64,000 bases of DNA from Metopolophium dirhodum (GCF_019925205.1 NC_083562.1:12772001-12836000), one strand, 5' to 3'. Positions 1-12,100 are shown, counted from the first letter of the stretch. Translations and numbers: made by a program. The notes: generated by a model from the sequence alone, not told the origin.

Positions 1-179
1 CTTAAGCCAATAATGTCATGGAAGTCAAAATCGATGTACAATATTGCTTATCTTCATATTATTACCGTCAAAAATGTCATTAATATAATTGTCGATATCG
101 TGTATTATGTAATATAAAATGTTCGATTATAACTACATATAATATATCTATAGTCCATACTTATTTTTAAATTTTTGGA

Positions 180-241
180 AGAGTGAGCACGGTTAATCGT
201 TAACACGGATAATCGAGTCACGGATAATCGAGGTTCTACAG
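180..241 (-). mobile_element. End fragment of a pogo/Tigger-like DNA transposon
   Basis: The motif CACGGATAATCGAG occurs twice in tandem and the block ends in ...GGTTCTACAG followed by TA. Read on the minus strand it starts CAGTAGAACCTCGATTATCC, which resembles pogo/Tigger (Tc1/mariner superfamily) terminal inverted repeats, and TA is the expected target site. The other end and the transposase are not in the window, so this is one terminus only. The family call comes from motif recognition. Confidence 0.55.
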
Positions 242-780
242 TACTTATATTGATATTATTAAATATTATTAATACCGTAGCCAGTTAAGTTGAGTTATTA
301 TTATTTGTTTATTATCATATTTGTATATAATAATACATTTTAGACGTTTCAATTACCCACAAATAATATTTTTAAAATGGGTATATAAATTACAAGTTAC
401 AACGAATTATGAACGATATTTCAAAAATTAATTGCCGAAAATCATTATTTTTTAACTGAAAACGACAGAGAAGTCTGAATTTGGCGGTCAGTCTTATTTT
501 TAAGTTATATTATAGCTACTTGAACTTTTTGGTATTTTCATATAATATATCCAGTGTAGTCACTGGCACACTGCGCTTGCTCGAAAAATTAAAATCAAAA
601 ACATCCCTCGACTTGTTATGTAAATCCACCATGGGTGGGTGTCAGAATTATTTTTGCATCATCAATTTTAAAACGTTGATTTACCTAGATTAAAAAAAAA
701 ATTAATTTGTTATACTTAAGCTCGGTAAACTTTAAGCATTGTACGGGTGCGTAAAACACCGAAAATCGTAAACTTCGTAA
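242..780. other. Intergenic AT-rich DNA with a short dispersed repeat
   Basis: No gene is seen. The stretch at about 465-535 (GAAGTCTGAATTTGGCGGTC and following) resembles 4210-4275 (GAAGTCAGATTTGGCGGTCG and following), so it is a degenerate dispersed repeat. The 70-codon open frame here has no coding character. Confidence 0.6.
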
Positions 781-1425
781 GGCTATACCATAAATACTAA
801 AATACCAATGGTTTCCCGGTAGTAGAGTTTTGGACAAGTACCTACATAGGTAACTTATAATAATTCATATTGTAAATTAATTAGGTACCAAAAAAATATA
901 ACTTCTCAAACACTGTGTCTCTTGGCACTGCCGGGAGAATGTATTAGAATGTCTATAAACTTGCGGACCAGTTTGTATTGTTAAATTTGGCATGCGAACT
1001 ATAATTGAAATAGAAAACCAGAATAGGTGCATTGCAGATGACAAAGATTTCTGTAAAAGAACATACGATTTATCAATATACCGTATAGGTATTGAGTATA
1101 ATACTATAATATAAAAGTTCTATGAATTTATCATGGTAAATAATATATTTTATAATATCTATGGCAATCGTCAATTGTCGAAATTCTTCGGCGACGGTTA
1201 ACAATTCTTATAATTTCAGCAAATACTATTGTATTATAAATATAATATATTGTATATTTTGATTTCAGTGAACAGAAAAATAATAAGCCACTAATATAAA
1301 CCGTACATATTATAATGTAAGTTTTAATACAAACTCGCAAATTTCATTATGATCAGGTTATTTTCATAAAGTATTTCGATACTTTCAAGTTTCAGTTCAT
1401 CGGAGTGAGATGATTAGATGGAGAT
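781..1425 (+). repeat. First-exon-like module, copy M1 (opposite orientation to the other copies)
   Basis: This is the reverse complement of the module seen at 33.75-34.33 kb and 50.36-50.50 kb. Shared blocks include the stretch reading GGTAGTAGAGTTTTGGACAA, the block around GGCAATCGTCAATTGTCGAA and the block around CTTTCAAGTTTCAGTTCATC, which contains an arthropod initiator-like TCAGT. The copy stops where the exon-like part would begin, because the Mutator-like element starts at 1426. The promoter-like half is therefore kept and the exon half is missing. Confidence 0.7.
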
Positions 1426-1439
1426 ACGAGCGTCTAGAG

Positions 1440-1496
1440 CACGATTTAAGATATATCCAGAGATAATAGAAATCTCTGGATATATCTTAAATCGTG
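1440..1496. mobile_element. 57-bp perfect palindrome with 8-bp flanking direct repeat
   Basis: Two 25-base arms (1440-1464 and 1472-1496) are perfect reverse complements around a 7-base loop. The insert is flanked on both sides by GTCTAGAG (1432-1439 and 1497-1504). Without the hairpin and one GTCTAGAG copy, the left terminal repeat of the host element reads ACGAGCGTCTAGAGAC, which matches its right terminus. This supports a secondary insertion with an 8-bp target-site duplication (the length typical of hAT elements), though the insert is far too small to assign a family. Confidence 0.65.
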
Positions 1497-1672
1497 GTCT
1501 AGAGACAGCGCCTCTTATCAGTACTATTATTATCAGTATCACTATATCATGATAGTTGCTTTATCACATAATCGTTTGATTACATTTAAATTATTATATT
1601 TAAACATTATATATATTTAAAATTTAAAATTTTGTTTTATTTTATTAAATTAATTGAATTTACAACTATACA

Positions 1673-3294
1673 ATGTCTTCATCAAATGAACAACTGGAAA
1701 CAGTTCAATTAAAATTTGGTTCTATTCAAGGTAAGGATTTAAAAAAATTCATATCTAATATTATTTAAAGTTATATTTCAAATATAAAATAAATGTATTC
1801 TTTACAAGACATTACAAAACTGTTTAAAATATATATATTTCATTAAATTTTACTGTAGAGTTTAATGATTGGAAAGAGAAGGAAGAATTAGCCACTTTGA
1901 CACGCTATGTCTAACATAGAGGGTCAAAAACTAACATGGACAAAACAGTTACAACAAAGTATTATTGCCTTCGATCTGGAGTATTTAAATCTAAAAGCAA
2001 AGGAGAACGTTCATTAAAGATAACTGGATCTTGTAAAATTGGTAAAATAACTAATGTTTTAAGTTTATACAACACATTATTTTACAATTTTCATTTTTTT
2101 AATGATTTAGATCAATGCTGCCCTTCTTTTATAAGAACTGTTGTTGGAATGATTAATATTGAAACAACATATTGTAACTCATCTTGGGCACCAAAACGAA
2201 ATAAGATTTCTTCCCATCCCGACTGTTGTTCAAGAAACAATTGCTGGTAATTGGTATACTTATATTTATATTTGATACATTGAATTAGTTTGGAAAAACA
2301 GTTAAGTATGTGAATTGGTTTGGTTAAATATATTGTTAATGTTTGTTATATATAATGTTATACAATTGTTTATATATGTATTAGGATATTACTCCAATTA
2401 ATTCAGTTAAAGTGAATCTTGTAAGTATTGTATTAAATTATTTAATTAAAGTACTAAATTATACTTATTATATTATTATATTTATAGGTAAAATTGAAAG
2501 TGGAATCCCGCCAAATGTCATAATTGATCAGTTCCGCAATGAAACTAATAAATTATGATATCGAAAAAAAAAATATAATAACAAGGAAGGACATATATAA
2601 TATTTCTGCTAAGTTTGGTTTACTCCACAAATACAAGCTAATTCATTAGAATTAGATAATTTAATCAAACAAAATGTGCTCGTGTAAGGTGATTTGTATT
2701 GTGTGCAAATGTTGTGTTCATTTGTTTTCATGCACATGTTATGACTACTGTATTAAAAACAACATGTGTAAGCATATACATGCCGTTCGAATGAATTCAA
2801 TGGTGAATAATGAAGATGTTAGTATGAATAGTATGGATGTAATATGCAATCCCATAGCAAATGATGAAGTGTGTATGAAAATGCCTGCTGCACAACAGCT
2901 TAATGTACCATCCACTGAATCCATTGCTAATAAAATTCAGCAATTATATAATATGTTTGTGTGACAAGCAGGTACACTTGATGAACAACAACTCCAAAGA
3001 ATAAACTTGACTGTCGATTCAAGTTTAAAAGTTCTGTATCAACATGAGAGTAAGTGTATAAATAATGTAGAGTATCGAGAACCAGCCAACAAAAATATTG
3101 ACAAACAGCTACGGTTTTATTCGACCAAAAAACCAAGGACAAAAGCACCGGAAGAACAACGACTAAATAGGCCAACAATTAAAGTTATAAAACAAATAAA
3201 GAGTGATTTAAAAGGTAACGAAGATACCTCATATGTTAATATTGACCCACATTTTGAGCATTCATATGGACAATTTGAGCAGAAGAAGAAATGA
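1673..3294 (+). pseudogene. MULE transposase remnant (N-terminal and SWIM zinc-finger parts)
   Basis: An ATG at 1673 opens a short exon (MSSSNEQLETVQLKFGSIQ) ending at a GT donor. Further along, 1936-2250 encodes a segment with KYYCLRSGVFKSKSKGERSL, the type seen near the N-terminus of aphid MULE transposases, and 2489-2560 continues with a GIPPNVIIDQFRNE-like stretch. The frame at 2674-3294 holds a SWIM-like zinc finger (CTCYDYCIKNNMCKHIHAV, pattern CxC...CxH) and a lysine-rich tail. That frame is broken only by a TGA at 2962-2964. The DDE catalytic core is absent, so no transposase activity is expected. The family identity is an inference from motifs. Confidence 0.6.
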
Positions 3295-3618
3295 TATTAT
3301 TGTATTTTATATATTTATTTATTTTTAACAAACAAATTCATTAGACACTTGGATTTTTTCTAATACATAATTTTTTAAACTTGGAACTTATATCATTGAT
3401 TATAATTTTATTATTTAAATTTTTAAATTTTTATTTATATTTATTTTATTTTATACTTATGTGTTGTGTTGCAGGCTACAAAATATCGGTATAAGTTAAT
3501 ATAATAGAATACATTTATTTTATATTTGAAATATAACTTTGAATAATATTAGATATGAATTTTTTAAATCCTTACCTTGAATAGAACCTTATATTATCTA
3601 TGGTCTCTAGACGCTCGT

Positions 3619-5461
3619 GTGACAAGTCGTGAATATTATCAGATTATAATTTATAGATACACCACAGATTATATTTTCATATAATCTGTGTAACTACTAA
3701 GGTTAAATAATGTGCTCGGTGGACACAATTTTGCAAAAGAGCTCAAACCTTAACAAATTGCTTAATATGTATTAATGTGTATTCTGGAGTTCAAACATGT
3801 ATTTTAAATAAAAATGATAACATTTCTTCGTAACAAATTTTTAATTTTTAAATTTTTAATAATAATATTAAGTATTTAAATTCTCAAAATAATATACAAT
3901 CATTTTATATGAAAATTTATGTTTTTTTTATGGTTGTTTATATAACTGGGCCGATTTTTTTTATTTTCCCGGTAGAAATCGTTGACCCTGTCCGGCCCTG
4001 CATGCCACTACGCATCCATGCCAGTAGAGTTGCCTACAGTCAAGTTTTAACTTTTAAGTAAAATCTCGATCGCTGCTCGAGTAAGTTATTGTCTATTCGT
4101 GCAATCGTGCCCCTTTTTTAGAGATGTTTGAAAGTTTTGGGAACTTAATTACTTTACCCGACAACCTTTTTTTTTTGACTTATTTAGTTAACTATACTGA
4201 TAACGATGGTGAAGTCAGATTTGGCGGTCGGACTTAGTTTCGAAGTTATGGCTTAATGAAGTTCGCTATTTTACGATTTTTGCGCATTCGCGCGTCACTA
4301 ATTTACTGCAGCTATTACGAATATTGATTTTTTTTTTTGAAACCTAAGTACTTCAACGAGTTAAGAACGACGGTGCAATCAAAATTAGATAGCCTGACTT
4401 CGTTTTGAAGTTATATGCTAAGACACTTTCGAATTCTGAGTTTTTACCCATACGCTCAACGCTCTAGAAGCTCCCTACGCCTACCGGCTCCGGTCGCCAA
4501 TATTGGTTTAATCCTGAGTTGGAGTTTAAATCTAAAAGGGCATATTACAATATCCCAACCGTGGTTTAAAGTACTTTAAACCGAAGTTAATTCGAACCAT
4601 CGATTTTAGTGAGTTAACCGGAGATCAATGGTGATCTGTAATACGATTGGTTGCCAATTAGTTATTAATTGGTGAGACAATCACAATCATATTATTCTTT
4701 GAAAATCAATGTTAAATTGGTTTTTTTACATTTATGTAATACATTTGAACAACTTGAAACTTGAATTATATATTACTTAAGCAACATTTATTCAAAGGAT
4801 AGGAAAAAGGAAATATATGAAAATGTATTGTAATAAAAATAAAATAAATAAAAAGACAATTATTAATCTATTAAAAAAAAAATTATAATAATAGTACAGT
4901 GGCTTAAACACTTATGATTTTAATGACAACTAAAAGAACTACAAGTCGAAAAATCTTAATTTTTATTTAATATTTATGGAAATGTTAACACTCTAAATAT
5001 GTTGGATATAATTTTATTTACTAATACGTAATTTATCATTCTAGAACGATTAAAAAGAATATAAGCAAATAATCAGTCAACAGGAGAAAAATCCTACTTA
5101 TTACTCTTTAAGTATTTATATTGAACATTACAATTTATTAAACAAACACTATTTATTGAACAAAATTTAATTATAAAATCCAAAATTATAATTGTACATA
5201 AATAATAATATATATTACACTATTACTGCATGTTATATTTTATAATTCAAATTCATTTTAGTATAGATAAATAAAACATGTTGATTTTGTATTTTAAGTA
5301 GATATAATTTTAAAATCAATTTAATATGAAAAACAAATGTGCAGCAAGAAATATAATACGCATTTTTGACAGTGATGATAATTACATAAACCCAGCTTTT
5401 AGAGATTTATGAAAAGACATTTTTATGACTTGACGATGAGTTGAAATATGCATAAACACGA
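3619..5461. other. Intergenic: dispersed repeats, then 3' flank of the ribophorin I gene
   Basis: No gene is seen. A 12-bp perfect hairpin lies at 3663-3690 (CACAGATTATAT, loop TTTC). The block at 3960-4500, around GTTGACCCTGTCCGGCCCTG and GAAGTCAGATTTGGCGGTCG, looks like dispersed repeat. The AT-rich DNA from about 4700 to 5461 lies downstream of the minus-strand ribophorin I stop codon and probably contains its 3' UTR and polyadenylation site. I could not place the site. Confidence 0.5.
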
Positions 5462-7273
5462 CTAATTTAATGATTTTAACAATTGATTGATTTTTTCTTG
5501 GCATTCGTCTTTTTTCCTTTTGAGACCGCTATCCAATTCAACAAACTGATTTCTTCCAACCTTACCCGTTATAAGTTTATCAGTGTATAAGGATTGTGTC
5601 TGTCCAAAAAGTTCTTTTAAATTTTTTTCTGCCTTTTGTACCTCATTCAATTTATCTGATAGTTCTATTGATTCGGTTTTTAACTTAGTAGCTAATTCAT
5701 TGATGCTAGTCGATTCATTTTTATAATCAGTCTGAATTTGTTTTGATGCAGTATTATATGTACCAATGTCTTTGGAATGTTTCAATTTATTCAAAGCCTC
5801 ATCCCAAGAGCTATAAATGGAAGCCCTACGTTCAAAATGATGTATAATTGCACTTGTTATTCCAGATATACGTTGGCGCGTTTCACTATGTCCATCCTTG
5901 GCTATTGAAAAGTCCAAACGAACCCAAATAATTACAGTCAAAAACAAAATGTAAATAGCAACAATTACAATCAATGGTTCATGGAACATAAAGGCTTTTG
6001 GGAATTTGTATTTTAGTTCAAAATCACTAATGTGACTTTCTACAACATTTGACATTTGTAATTTTATAATTGGTCTGCCTATGGTATCTAAGTATGTATA
6101 GTGTAAGCCATCTGGTAAACGTACAATTGGATGGGTTGTTTTTAGATCTAAGTCTACTGATCCTTCAGGAAGAATAATGCGTACTGTTACATCTTCGATT
6201 ATCATATTATCATATAAATGATCAATTAGACGCATCTTCAAAAAATAATCTTCACCGTTGTTGTAAAGATATTCGTAAGCTGGTACATTATAACCAATTG
6301 TATAATGAGTTTTCCAACCACCAAATAGAGGGAATCTTGGACGAATATCTAACTCAACGGAGTCTAAAAGTGTTCTTTGATTTGATGTAGATATGTTACC
6401 AATGACATCTCTATAATAAACACTAGTTGCTGAAGCTGGAAGATACATTTTGAATGATTTTACACTAGATATTCCACTGTTAGTTTCACGTTGATAATCA
6501 TAACGAGAAAATGAACCTTTTAATTTAGCACCATGATGAACAAGGTCAATGACATCAGTAACAGCAACATTTCCCCAGTGGGATAATTCAATAGATCTTG
6601 TTAATTTTGTAGCTTTTAAAAATGGAGTATTATTATCATAATGTAAACTGATTTGAGAATATGCAAATGGTTCTAATGAACCAAAGGGCCCATAAACAAC
6701 ATCTCCAGAGCTCAAAAATGATACCGGGCTGATATTGGTGTAATCTTCTACCCGTCTTGTTCCAGTTTGGAATTTAACAGAAGATTTAAGACTTTTGTAT
6801 GGTGAATACAAATAAGCATTTCCATAAAACATCATCAACTGTCTATCTTTTTGAGTTATTTCTTCAGGATGAGGATACAAAGCATTAATCAAAACATATT
6901 CAACCACAAGTGGTGCTCGACCTTTTGATCGCAATGGCCGAGATACATTAAAATCGATTTGATAAAACTGCTTATCTTCATGGCCAGATAATGTCACTGG
7001 TTTAACATTTAAACTCAAGCGATTAGATTCAAATACTTGATGAGCAGAAATATATGAAATGTGACTTTTAATTGAAGGTTCAAATGCATACAAAACAGAG
7101 TTTACAGGTTTGTCATCATTATTTTCCAAAGATAGACGACATTCTCCTTTAACTAGTTGGGTGCTTAAGTCTACTAAGCACTCTGCATTGTTAATAAATA
7201 TTTTAGGGTTCACTTCAATTGTAAAAGAAGTAGAAATAGTAATTGCCACCAAGAATAAGTGGAGCAAAATCAT
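5462..7273 (-). CDS. RPN1: Ribophorin I, oligosaccharyltransferase subunit 1
   Basis: A 603-residue protein from one uninterrupted exon, close to the ~607 residues of human ribophorin I. It is a subunit of the ER oligosaccharyltransferase complex, which moves the glycan from dolichol pyrophosphate to asparagines of nascent proteins. The N-terminus is a hydrophobic signal peptide (MILLHLFLVAITISTSFTIE), followed by a lumenal domain to about residue 430. One membrane segment (about 432-451) precedes RLDFSIAKD, the family's conserved cytosolic flank, and a helical Lys/Glu-rich tail follows. Upstream, AG at a pyrimidine-rich site suggests a spliced 5' UTR. The gene lies 162 bp downstream of the FAM50 stop on the same strand. 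The identification is strong; the symbol is borrowed from vertebrates. Confidence 0.95.
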   Translation of the reverse strand: MILLHLFLVAITISTSFTIEVNPKIFINNAECLVDLSTQLVKGECRLSLENNDDKPVNSVLYAFEPSIKSHISYISAHQVFESNRLSLNVKPVTLSGHEDKQFYQIDFNVSRPLRSKGRAPLVVEYVLINALYPHPEEITQKDRQLMMFYGNAYLYSPYKSLKSSVKFQTGTRRVEDYTNISPVSFLSSGDVVYGPFGSLEPFAYSQISLHYDNNTPFLKATKLTRSIELSHWGNVAVTDVIDLVHHGAKLKGSFSRYDYQRETNSGISSVKSFKMYLPASATSVYYRDVIGNISTSNQRTLLDSVELDIRPRFPLFGGWKTHYTIGYNVPAYEYLYNNGEDYFLKMRLIDHLYDNMIIEDVTVRIILPEGSVDLDLKTTHPIVRLPDGLHYTYLDTIGRPIIKLQMSNVVESHISDFELKYKFPKAFMFHEPLIVIVAIYILFLTVIIWVRLDFSIAKDGHSETRQRISGITSAIIHHFERRASIYSSWDEALNKLKHSKDIGTYNTASKQIQTDYKNESTSINELATKLKTESIELSDKLNEVQKAEKNLKELFGQTQSLYTDKLITGKVGRNQFVELDSGLKRKKDECQEKINQLLKSLN

Positions 7274-7435
7274 TTTTTACAAACCTGAGACCAAATGTTC
7301 TAGTTGCAAAAATCTTGTTATTGTATTTTATTCGGATTTTAATACCTGAAACATCAAAACAAAGAAGCCATTTGATAAAACTGGTTAATTTTTGTATTTA
7401 CATATTTTACATTACAATTTAATTTAATTCAATTT

Positions 7436-8479
7436 TTAGTTTTTTTGTGTTGCTTCATGTTTTTGTGTTTTGTCTTTAATTGTGTATTTGGCAAATGTCT
7501 TTAAAGGATCAAATGGTTCCCATCGACTAGCAGGAAAAATATGTTTGTTCCTTTCATACCAATTTCTCAGTAACACTTTCCCTGCATGCGAGTCTTCTTT
7601 CTCTAAACTAGCATCACTAACCATTCGAATATCATCATGAACACCAAATGTGAACAGTGGACCACTTTTACCTCTTGCTTTAGCAACAATGAAATCATAA
7701 AACGAATAATGGTGTGGCAATATCAAATCTTCTTTAACATACATTAATTGGTCAGCCATTATAGTTTTGAGCTCTCCAAAATCACGACGTAGTTGTTCTA
7801 GTGCTTTTTGTAAAAATTGATAAATTGTATTACCCTTTTTCATAACAATTGTACGTCTATGACCTGAACCATCCCAGTAACTGAATGTAATACTTATTTC
7901 TTCTTCTTTTAAGCATTTTTGTTTATCGGTCCATTCTTGTCTTAATGTTTCTCGTAAACAATTCTCTTCAGATTCTCTGGCACGATCTGGTAAAAAGCTT
8001 GTATCAACATCTGGATTTTTTTTGATTTTTTTAGGTAAAGGTTGAAAGGTAGATTCTTCTTCTGCCTCTTCTTCGTCTTCTTCTTCTACTTCGCTTTCTT
8101 CAGACATATCTTCAATAAATGACAATGCTTTAATCTTCCGTTGCTGTCTTCGTTTTTCTTCTAGTTTTGCTTCTAATTGTCTTTGCTTTTCAAATTCCAC
8201 TTCTTTTTCTTTTTGTACTAATCTCTTAGCTCTTTCTTGGACAACTGTCTCTTGTTTAGCTTTCATTTCATCTAGGGTCACCAAACCAATAGTCGAGCTC
8301 TTGAGCTGTGCCTCCAAAGAATCATAATGTTTGGCAAACTTATTTTCTATATTTGACAGTTTCATTTCTTCTTCAATTTTTTTCTTACGTAACTCTATTT
8401 CAGCTTGAGCAAGCTCCCGTTTTTTCATTAATTGCATAGCACGGCCAGCTTCACTGGCAGCTCCTTTGTAATGTGCCAT
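7436..8479 (-). CDS. FAM50A: FAM50/XAP5 family nuclear protein
   Basis: A 347-residue, single-exon protein; human FAM50A is 339. The N-terminus (MAHYKGAASEAGRAMQLMKK) is the conserved XAP5 start, which fixes the initiation codon. Residues 20-115 form a Lys/Glu-rich helix, 127-143 an acidic patch, and 150-154 (KKIKK) a basic, nuclear-localisation-like stretch before the conserved PDVDTSFLPDRARE. Residues 195-330 carry the XAP5 core, with ITFSYWDGSGHRRT, KKGNT, LPHHYSFYDFIVAKARGKSG, FPASRWEP and flanking segments. The family is nuclear and has been linked to the spliceosome and to chromatin or circadian functions in different organisms; a molecular activity cannot be read from the sequence. A very short possible 5' UTR intron lies at about 8555-8605. 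Confidence 0.95.
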   Translation of the reverse strand: MAHYKGAASEAGRAMQLMKKRELAQAEIELRKKKIEEEMKLSNIENKFAKHYDSLEAQLKSSTIGLVTLDEMKAKQETVVQERAKRLVQKEKEVEFEKQRQLEAKLEEKRRQQRKIKALSFIEDMSEESEVEEEDEEEAEEESTFQPLPKKIKKNPDVDTSFLPDRARESEENCLRETLRQEWTDKQKCLKEEEISITFSYWDGSGHRRTIVMKKGNTIYQFLQKALEQLRRDFGELKTIMADQLMYVKEDLILPHHYSFYDFIVAKARGKSGPLFTFGVHDDIRMVSDASLEKEDSHAGKVLLRNWYERNKHIFPASRWEPFDPLKTFAKYTIKDKTQKHEATQKN

Positions 8480-9179
8480 TTTGATGATTTTTTTATTTAG
8501 CGTTTACAATGTTAACATGTAATGCCGACAACTAACAACAACAAAACAACCTTAAACTTAAAACTGAAACTTTATATTAAGGGGAATTTAAACAAAAATA
8601 ATATTACTTACATGTAAAACGAGTAGAGTTTGAATCCAATTATTATATTTTTAAGCACTATACAAAAAACATAGTCGCGTATAAATTGTACACGCATTAA
8701 ATGATGTATATCAGATAGAAAAGTACGGCACCACAATATACAGGCTACAGTCAGTTTGCCATTTGTCAAAACGCCGAATCTGAGAACGTCATTAAGTTTG
8801 AAGTTACTAACGAGTTCTTGTCGTTGACGCCGTCGATTCACCGGCGCCTAGTACTGATGTTGGAAACACTGTAGTTGTTTTCACTTGTCAATAAATGAAA
8901 ATAATCACACATTTTAAGAACCAATTATAATTTCGTAACATTTTGTTTTGGTTGGACAAAATTTGTTATTTGTTTATCTATTTACCTATACTCTATTATA
9001 ATATTATATAGTCTATACGGCTATACCATACTCATTATCTATTTAATCTAATACCTATTTTAATTTATAAATTGGATTTACTATAGTAGTACAGTTGTAC
9101 TGACGTACCCATTATTATTTTATTGTGTTTTAATATATTATTTACTTTACCTAAACGTATACGTACTACAAAAAAAAGA
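8480..9179. promoter_or_regulatory. Divergent promoter region between FAM50 and TOM1
   Basis: These 700 bases separate two divergently transcribed housekeeping genes and must hold both promoters. On the minus strand, a donor-like GTAAGT just left of 8608 and a TTTCAG acceptor about 48 bases further on suggest a minimal intron in the FAM50 5' UTR. No TATA box or other specific site could be assigned. The 77-codon open frame at 8608-8841 ends near that donor and is not supported as coding. Confidence 0.4.
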
Positions 9180-12100
9180 ATGGCTACGATATTTGGTGTA
9201 TCGTTGAATCCATTTTCAACGCCTGTAGGTGAAAAAATTGGTGAGTTTCTGTTTTCATCCACAGTGCTTTAACCATATTGATCGTTACAAATGATTTTAT
9301 TTTAAAAATAATTTAAATCGTCAGTCGTCACACCTATGATACATGTATATGTATATTATTCAGGGACCTGTATGTTTTTTAATGTTAAGACTATTCTTTA
9401 AGACCTTTTCATACTTTTGATTATTTAAAAGTACATAATAACTAATAGTAACAAGTGTATAGGTACATTATTATTAATACAATTGTATGTTTAGTATTTT
9501 GTATGTATGCAACTGTTTTAGGATCAGAAATATAAAAACAAAGGCTAACCATTTTGTATTCATACTTCATAGTCTTCTCTTATTACCTACAAGTTAGAAC
9601 ACAGCAACAGTACAAAATGTTTGTGGTTTTTGAAGTTTTTTTTAAATTGTCACAGAATTAGTGTAGTGTTGTAAATATGAAGAAATATAAATGTTTAATA
9701 ACTAACATACACCATACCGTCCATACCTAAATATTAATAATATCCAATGAGTACATCTATGTACTTATCCCAACTATGAACCTATATAGTTAATATTATT
9801 AATGTATTATGCAATATTGCACAATAAATTGAGATTCCTGTTAAGAAGGTGTTATTGTTCTATAATGTAGTCTCATTAATGCATAAAACATATAATTTTA
9901 AAACACTCATAACTTGGTTAAAAATTAAAATAAAAAAAAAAACTTACATGAAACCCAAGGTATTTGATAATAGGCCAATTTGCTCTAATATAAAAAGTAT
10001 CAAAGTAAAATAGATTTTTCTGAAAATTTAACGTACCATGTTATGTGTTGGCAAGGTAGAAATAATATGTAGGTATAGCATCTTCTTTATCGACAGTTGA
10101 TCTTGTTTTTAACTTTAAATATACATTAGACTCAACTTGTTTTACAATGATAAAAAAAAAAAATGAATAATTTTCATAATTTATTTATTCAACATATTTT
10201 AAAGTTATTAAATAACTTATAAATTATAATATTATATTTTGTTTTTATCAATAGAACTTGCAACTGATGGGGGCTTGGCTTCTGAAAATTGGTCACTTAA
10301 TATGGAAATTTGTGATATGATTAATGACACAGAAGAAGGTCCTAAAGATGCAATTAAAGCAATTCGTAAAAGGTTACTTCAAAATGCAGGAAAAAATCAT
10401 AAAATTATTATGTATACCTTGACAGTAAGTATTATAATTAATTATTGATAATAATTATTTACATAATTTTACTAATTATAGGTTTTGGAAACATGTGTAA
10501 AAAATTGTGGTAAACGATTCCACGTTTTAGTTTGTAACAAAGAATTTTCTCAGGATTTAATTAAATTAATTGGTAAGCAGACTAATTTAATTCTATTTTT
10601 TATAAATTGTTGATTTACGTGTGTGATATGTGATATAATTTAGGTCCAAAAAATGATCCACCAACCATTGTTCAGGAAAAAGTGTTAAGTCTTATTCAAA
10701 GTTGGGCAGATGCGTTTCGTAATCAACCTGATCTACAAGGAGTTTACCTTGTGTATAGAGAACTTCGTCAAAAAGGAATTGAATTTCCTATGACAAACCT
10801 TGATACTATGGCTCCAATACATACACCACATAAAGTAACTTTTATACAGATATAAATTAAATATTTATTAAATATATATTATACTGTTTTATAGAGTTAT
10901 TCTGAAGAGCTCAAACCAGTAGTCAGTTCACATTCAAATGATCAAACAAATAGCCGGTCAAACAGACCAGACCAACTTAATAAACTGAATTCTGATTTAG
11001 AGTTAGTTCGTGGCAATATGGCAGTGTTGAATGAAATGCTTTCAGAATTGGTACCAGGAAAAGAAGATGGATCAGATGTTCAACTTTTAACTGTAACTAG
11101 TTAAACAATTAACATACATACAATTTTTAAAACAGCATTTAGAGGACGTTATTCCAGCTTGTGGTATTGGTCTTACAAACAGATTAGTGTGCAGCTATTC
11201 CAATTTTGTGTCGTTGCCTTTAATATTAGAGTTAAATGGCCCATTATTAAACATTAAGGTTAAAACATTCTCTTTGTTCAGTCATTGGTTTTTACAATAT
11301 TTTGCAAGTTATGAGCATTTTTAAAATTTAATATTTTACATACTCATCACCCGCTTATTTGTTAAAATGTCATAAAAACACACAAATAGAACTCATGTTC
11401 TTACTTTTATATTTCATAATTGGTCGAATCAAGTATTTATTATATTAAGTATAATATCCAACAACGCAAAATTGGATGTACTGAACTCAAATTTGATATG
11501 TTGTACTTTATAAGATTGAGACAACTTAAACGTTCACTGTGGATGATGCCTAATGGCTTAATTTATCATCGTTCACAATTGCTAAATAACGTCAATTGGA
11601 CTCTTTAACTTTGTAATAAATGCAATGCATAATGGTCAATATTACTATTAAATTATTTGTTTTTGTTTGCATCTCATGTAATATGCAAGTCGTACATTTA
11701 ATATTGAGATTCATTTTTAAAATCCCAATTTATCAGCGCCGTGACAAATACACTCAAATATGATACATATTAAATGTGTTAAGCTGGTGTAGCGTCTTCA
11801 ATAATATTATGGATGTATTTTATATTTTAAAAATATGATCTCTAAAATCAAATTTAGTATAAAAATAATACAAACTAGACATTTGAACTGACCTAGTCAA
11901 TTTTTAATATGATTACAAAACAATAAAAATATTTTATGAAAAAACAATATTTTTAGGATTTATATACCACATGTAAAGCAATGCAAGAAAGAATTGTTGA
12001 ACTCCTTGCTAAATTATCAGACGGTGAACTTACTGAACAGCTTTTGTTAGTCAATGATGATTTAAACAATCTTTTTCTACGGTTAGCTTTTATATTAATT

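Larger units (their letters stand above)
1426..3618 (+). mobile_element. Decayed, internally deleted Mutator-like element (MULE)
   Basis: The ends are inverted repeats: ACGAGCGTCTAGAG at 1426-1439 and its reverse complement at 3605-3618. An inner inverted match of about 85 bp joins 1716-1800 to 3510-3596. The element carries remnants of a MULE-type transposase: an N-terminal part and a SWIM zinc finger, with the catalytic middle missing. No target-site duplication is evident. It lies exactly at the exon start of module M1. About 210 bp of the left end (1505-1715) has no counterpart at the right end, so the termini have been rearranged. Confidence 0.7.

Noticed and set aside
8608..8841. 77-codon minus-strand frame upstream of FAM50
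   Set aside because: No recognisable domain; it sits in the divergent promoter and probably overlaps a 5' UTR exon.
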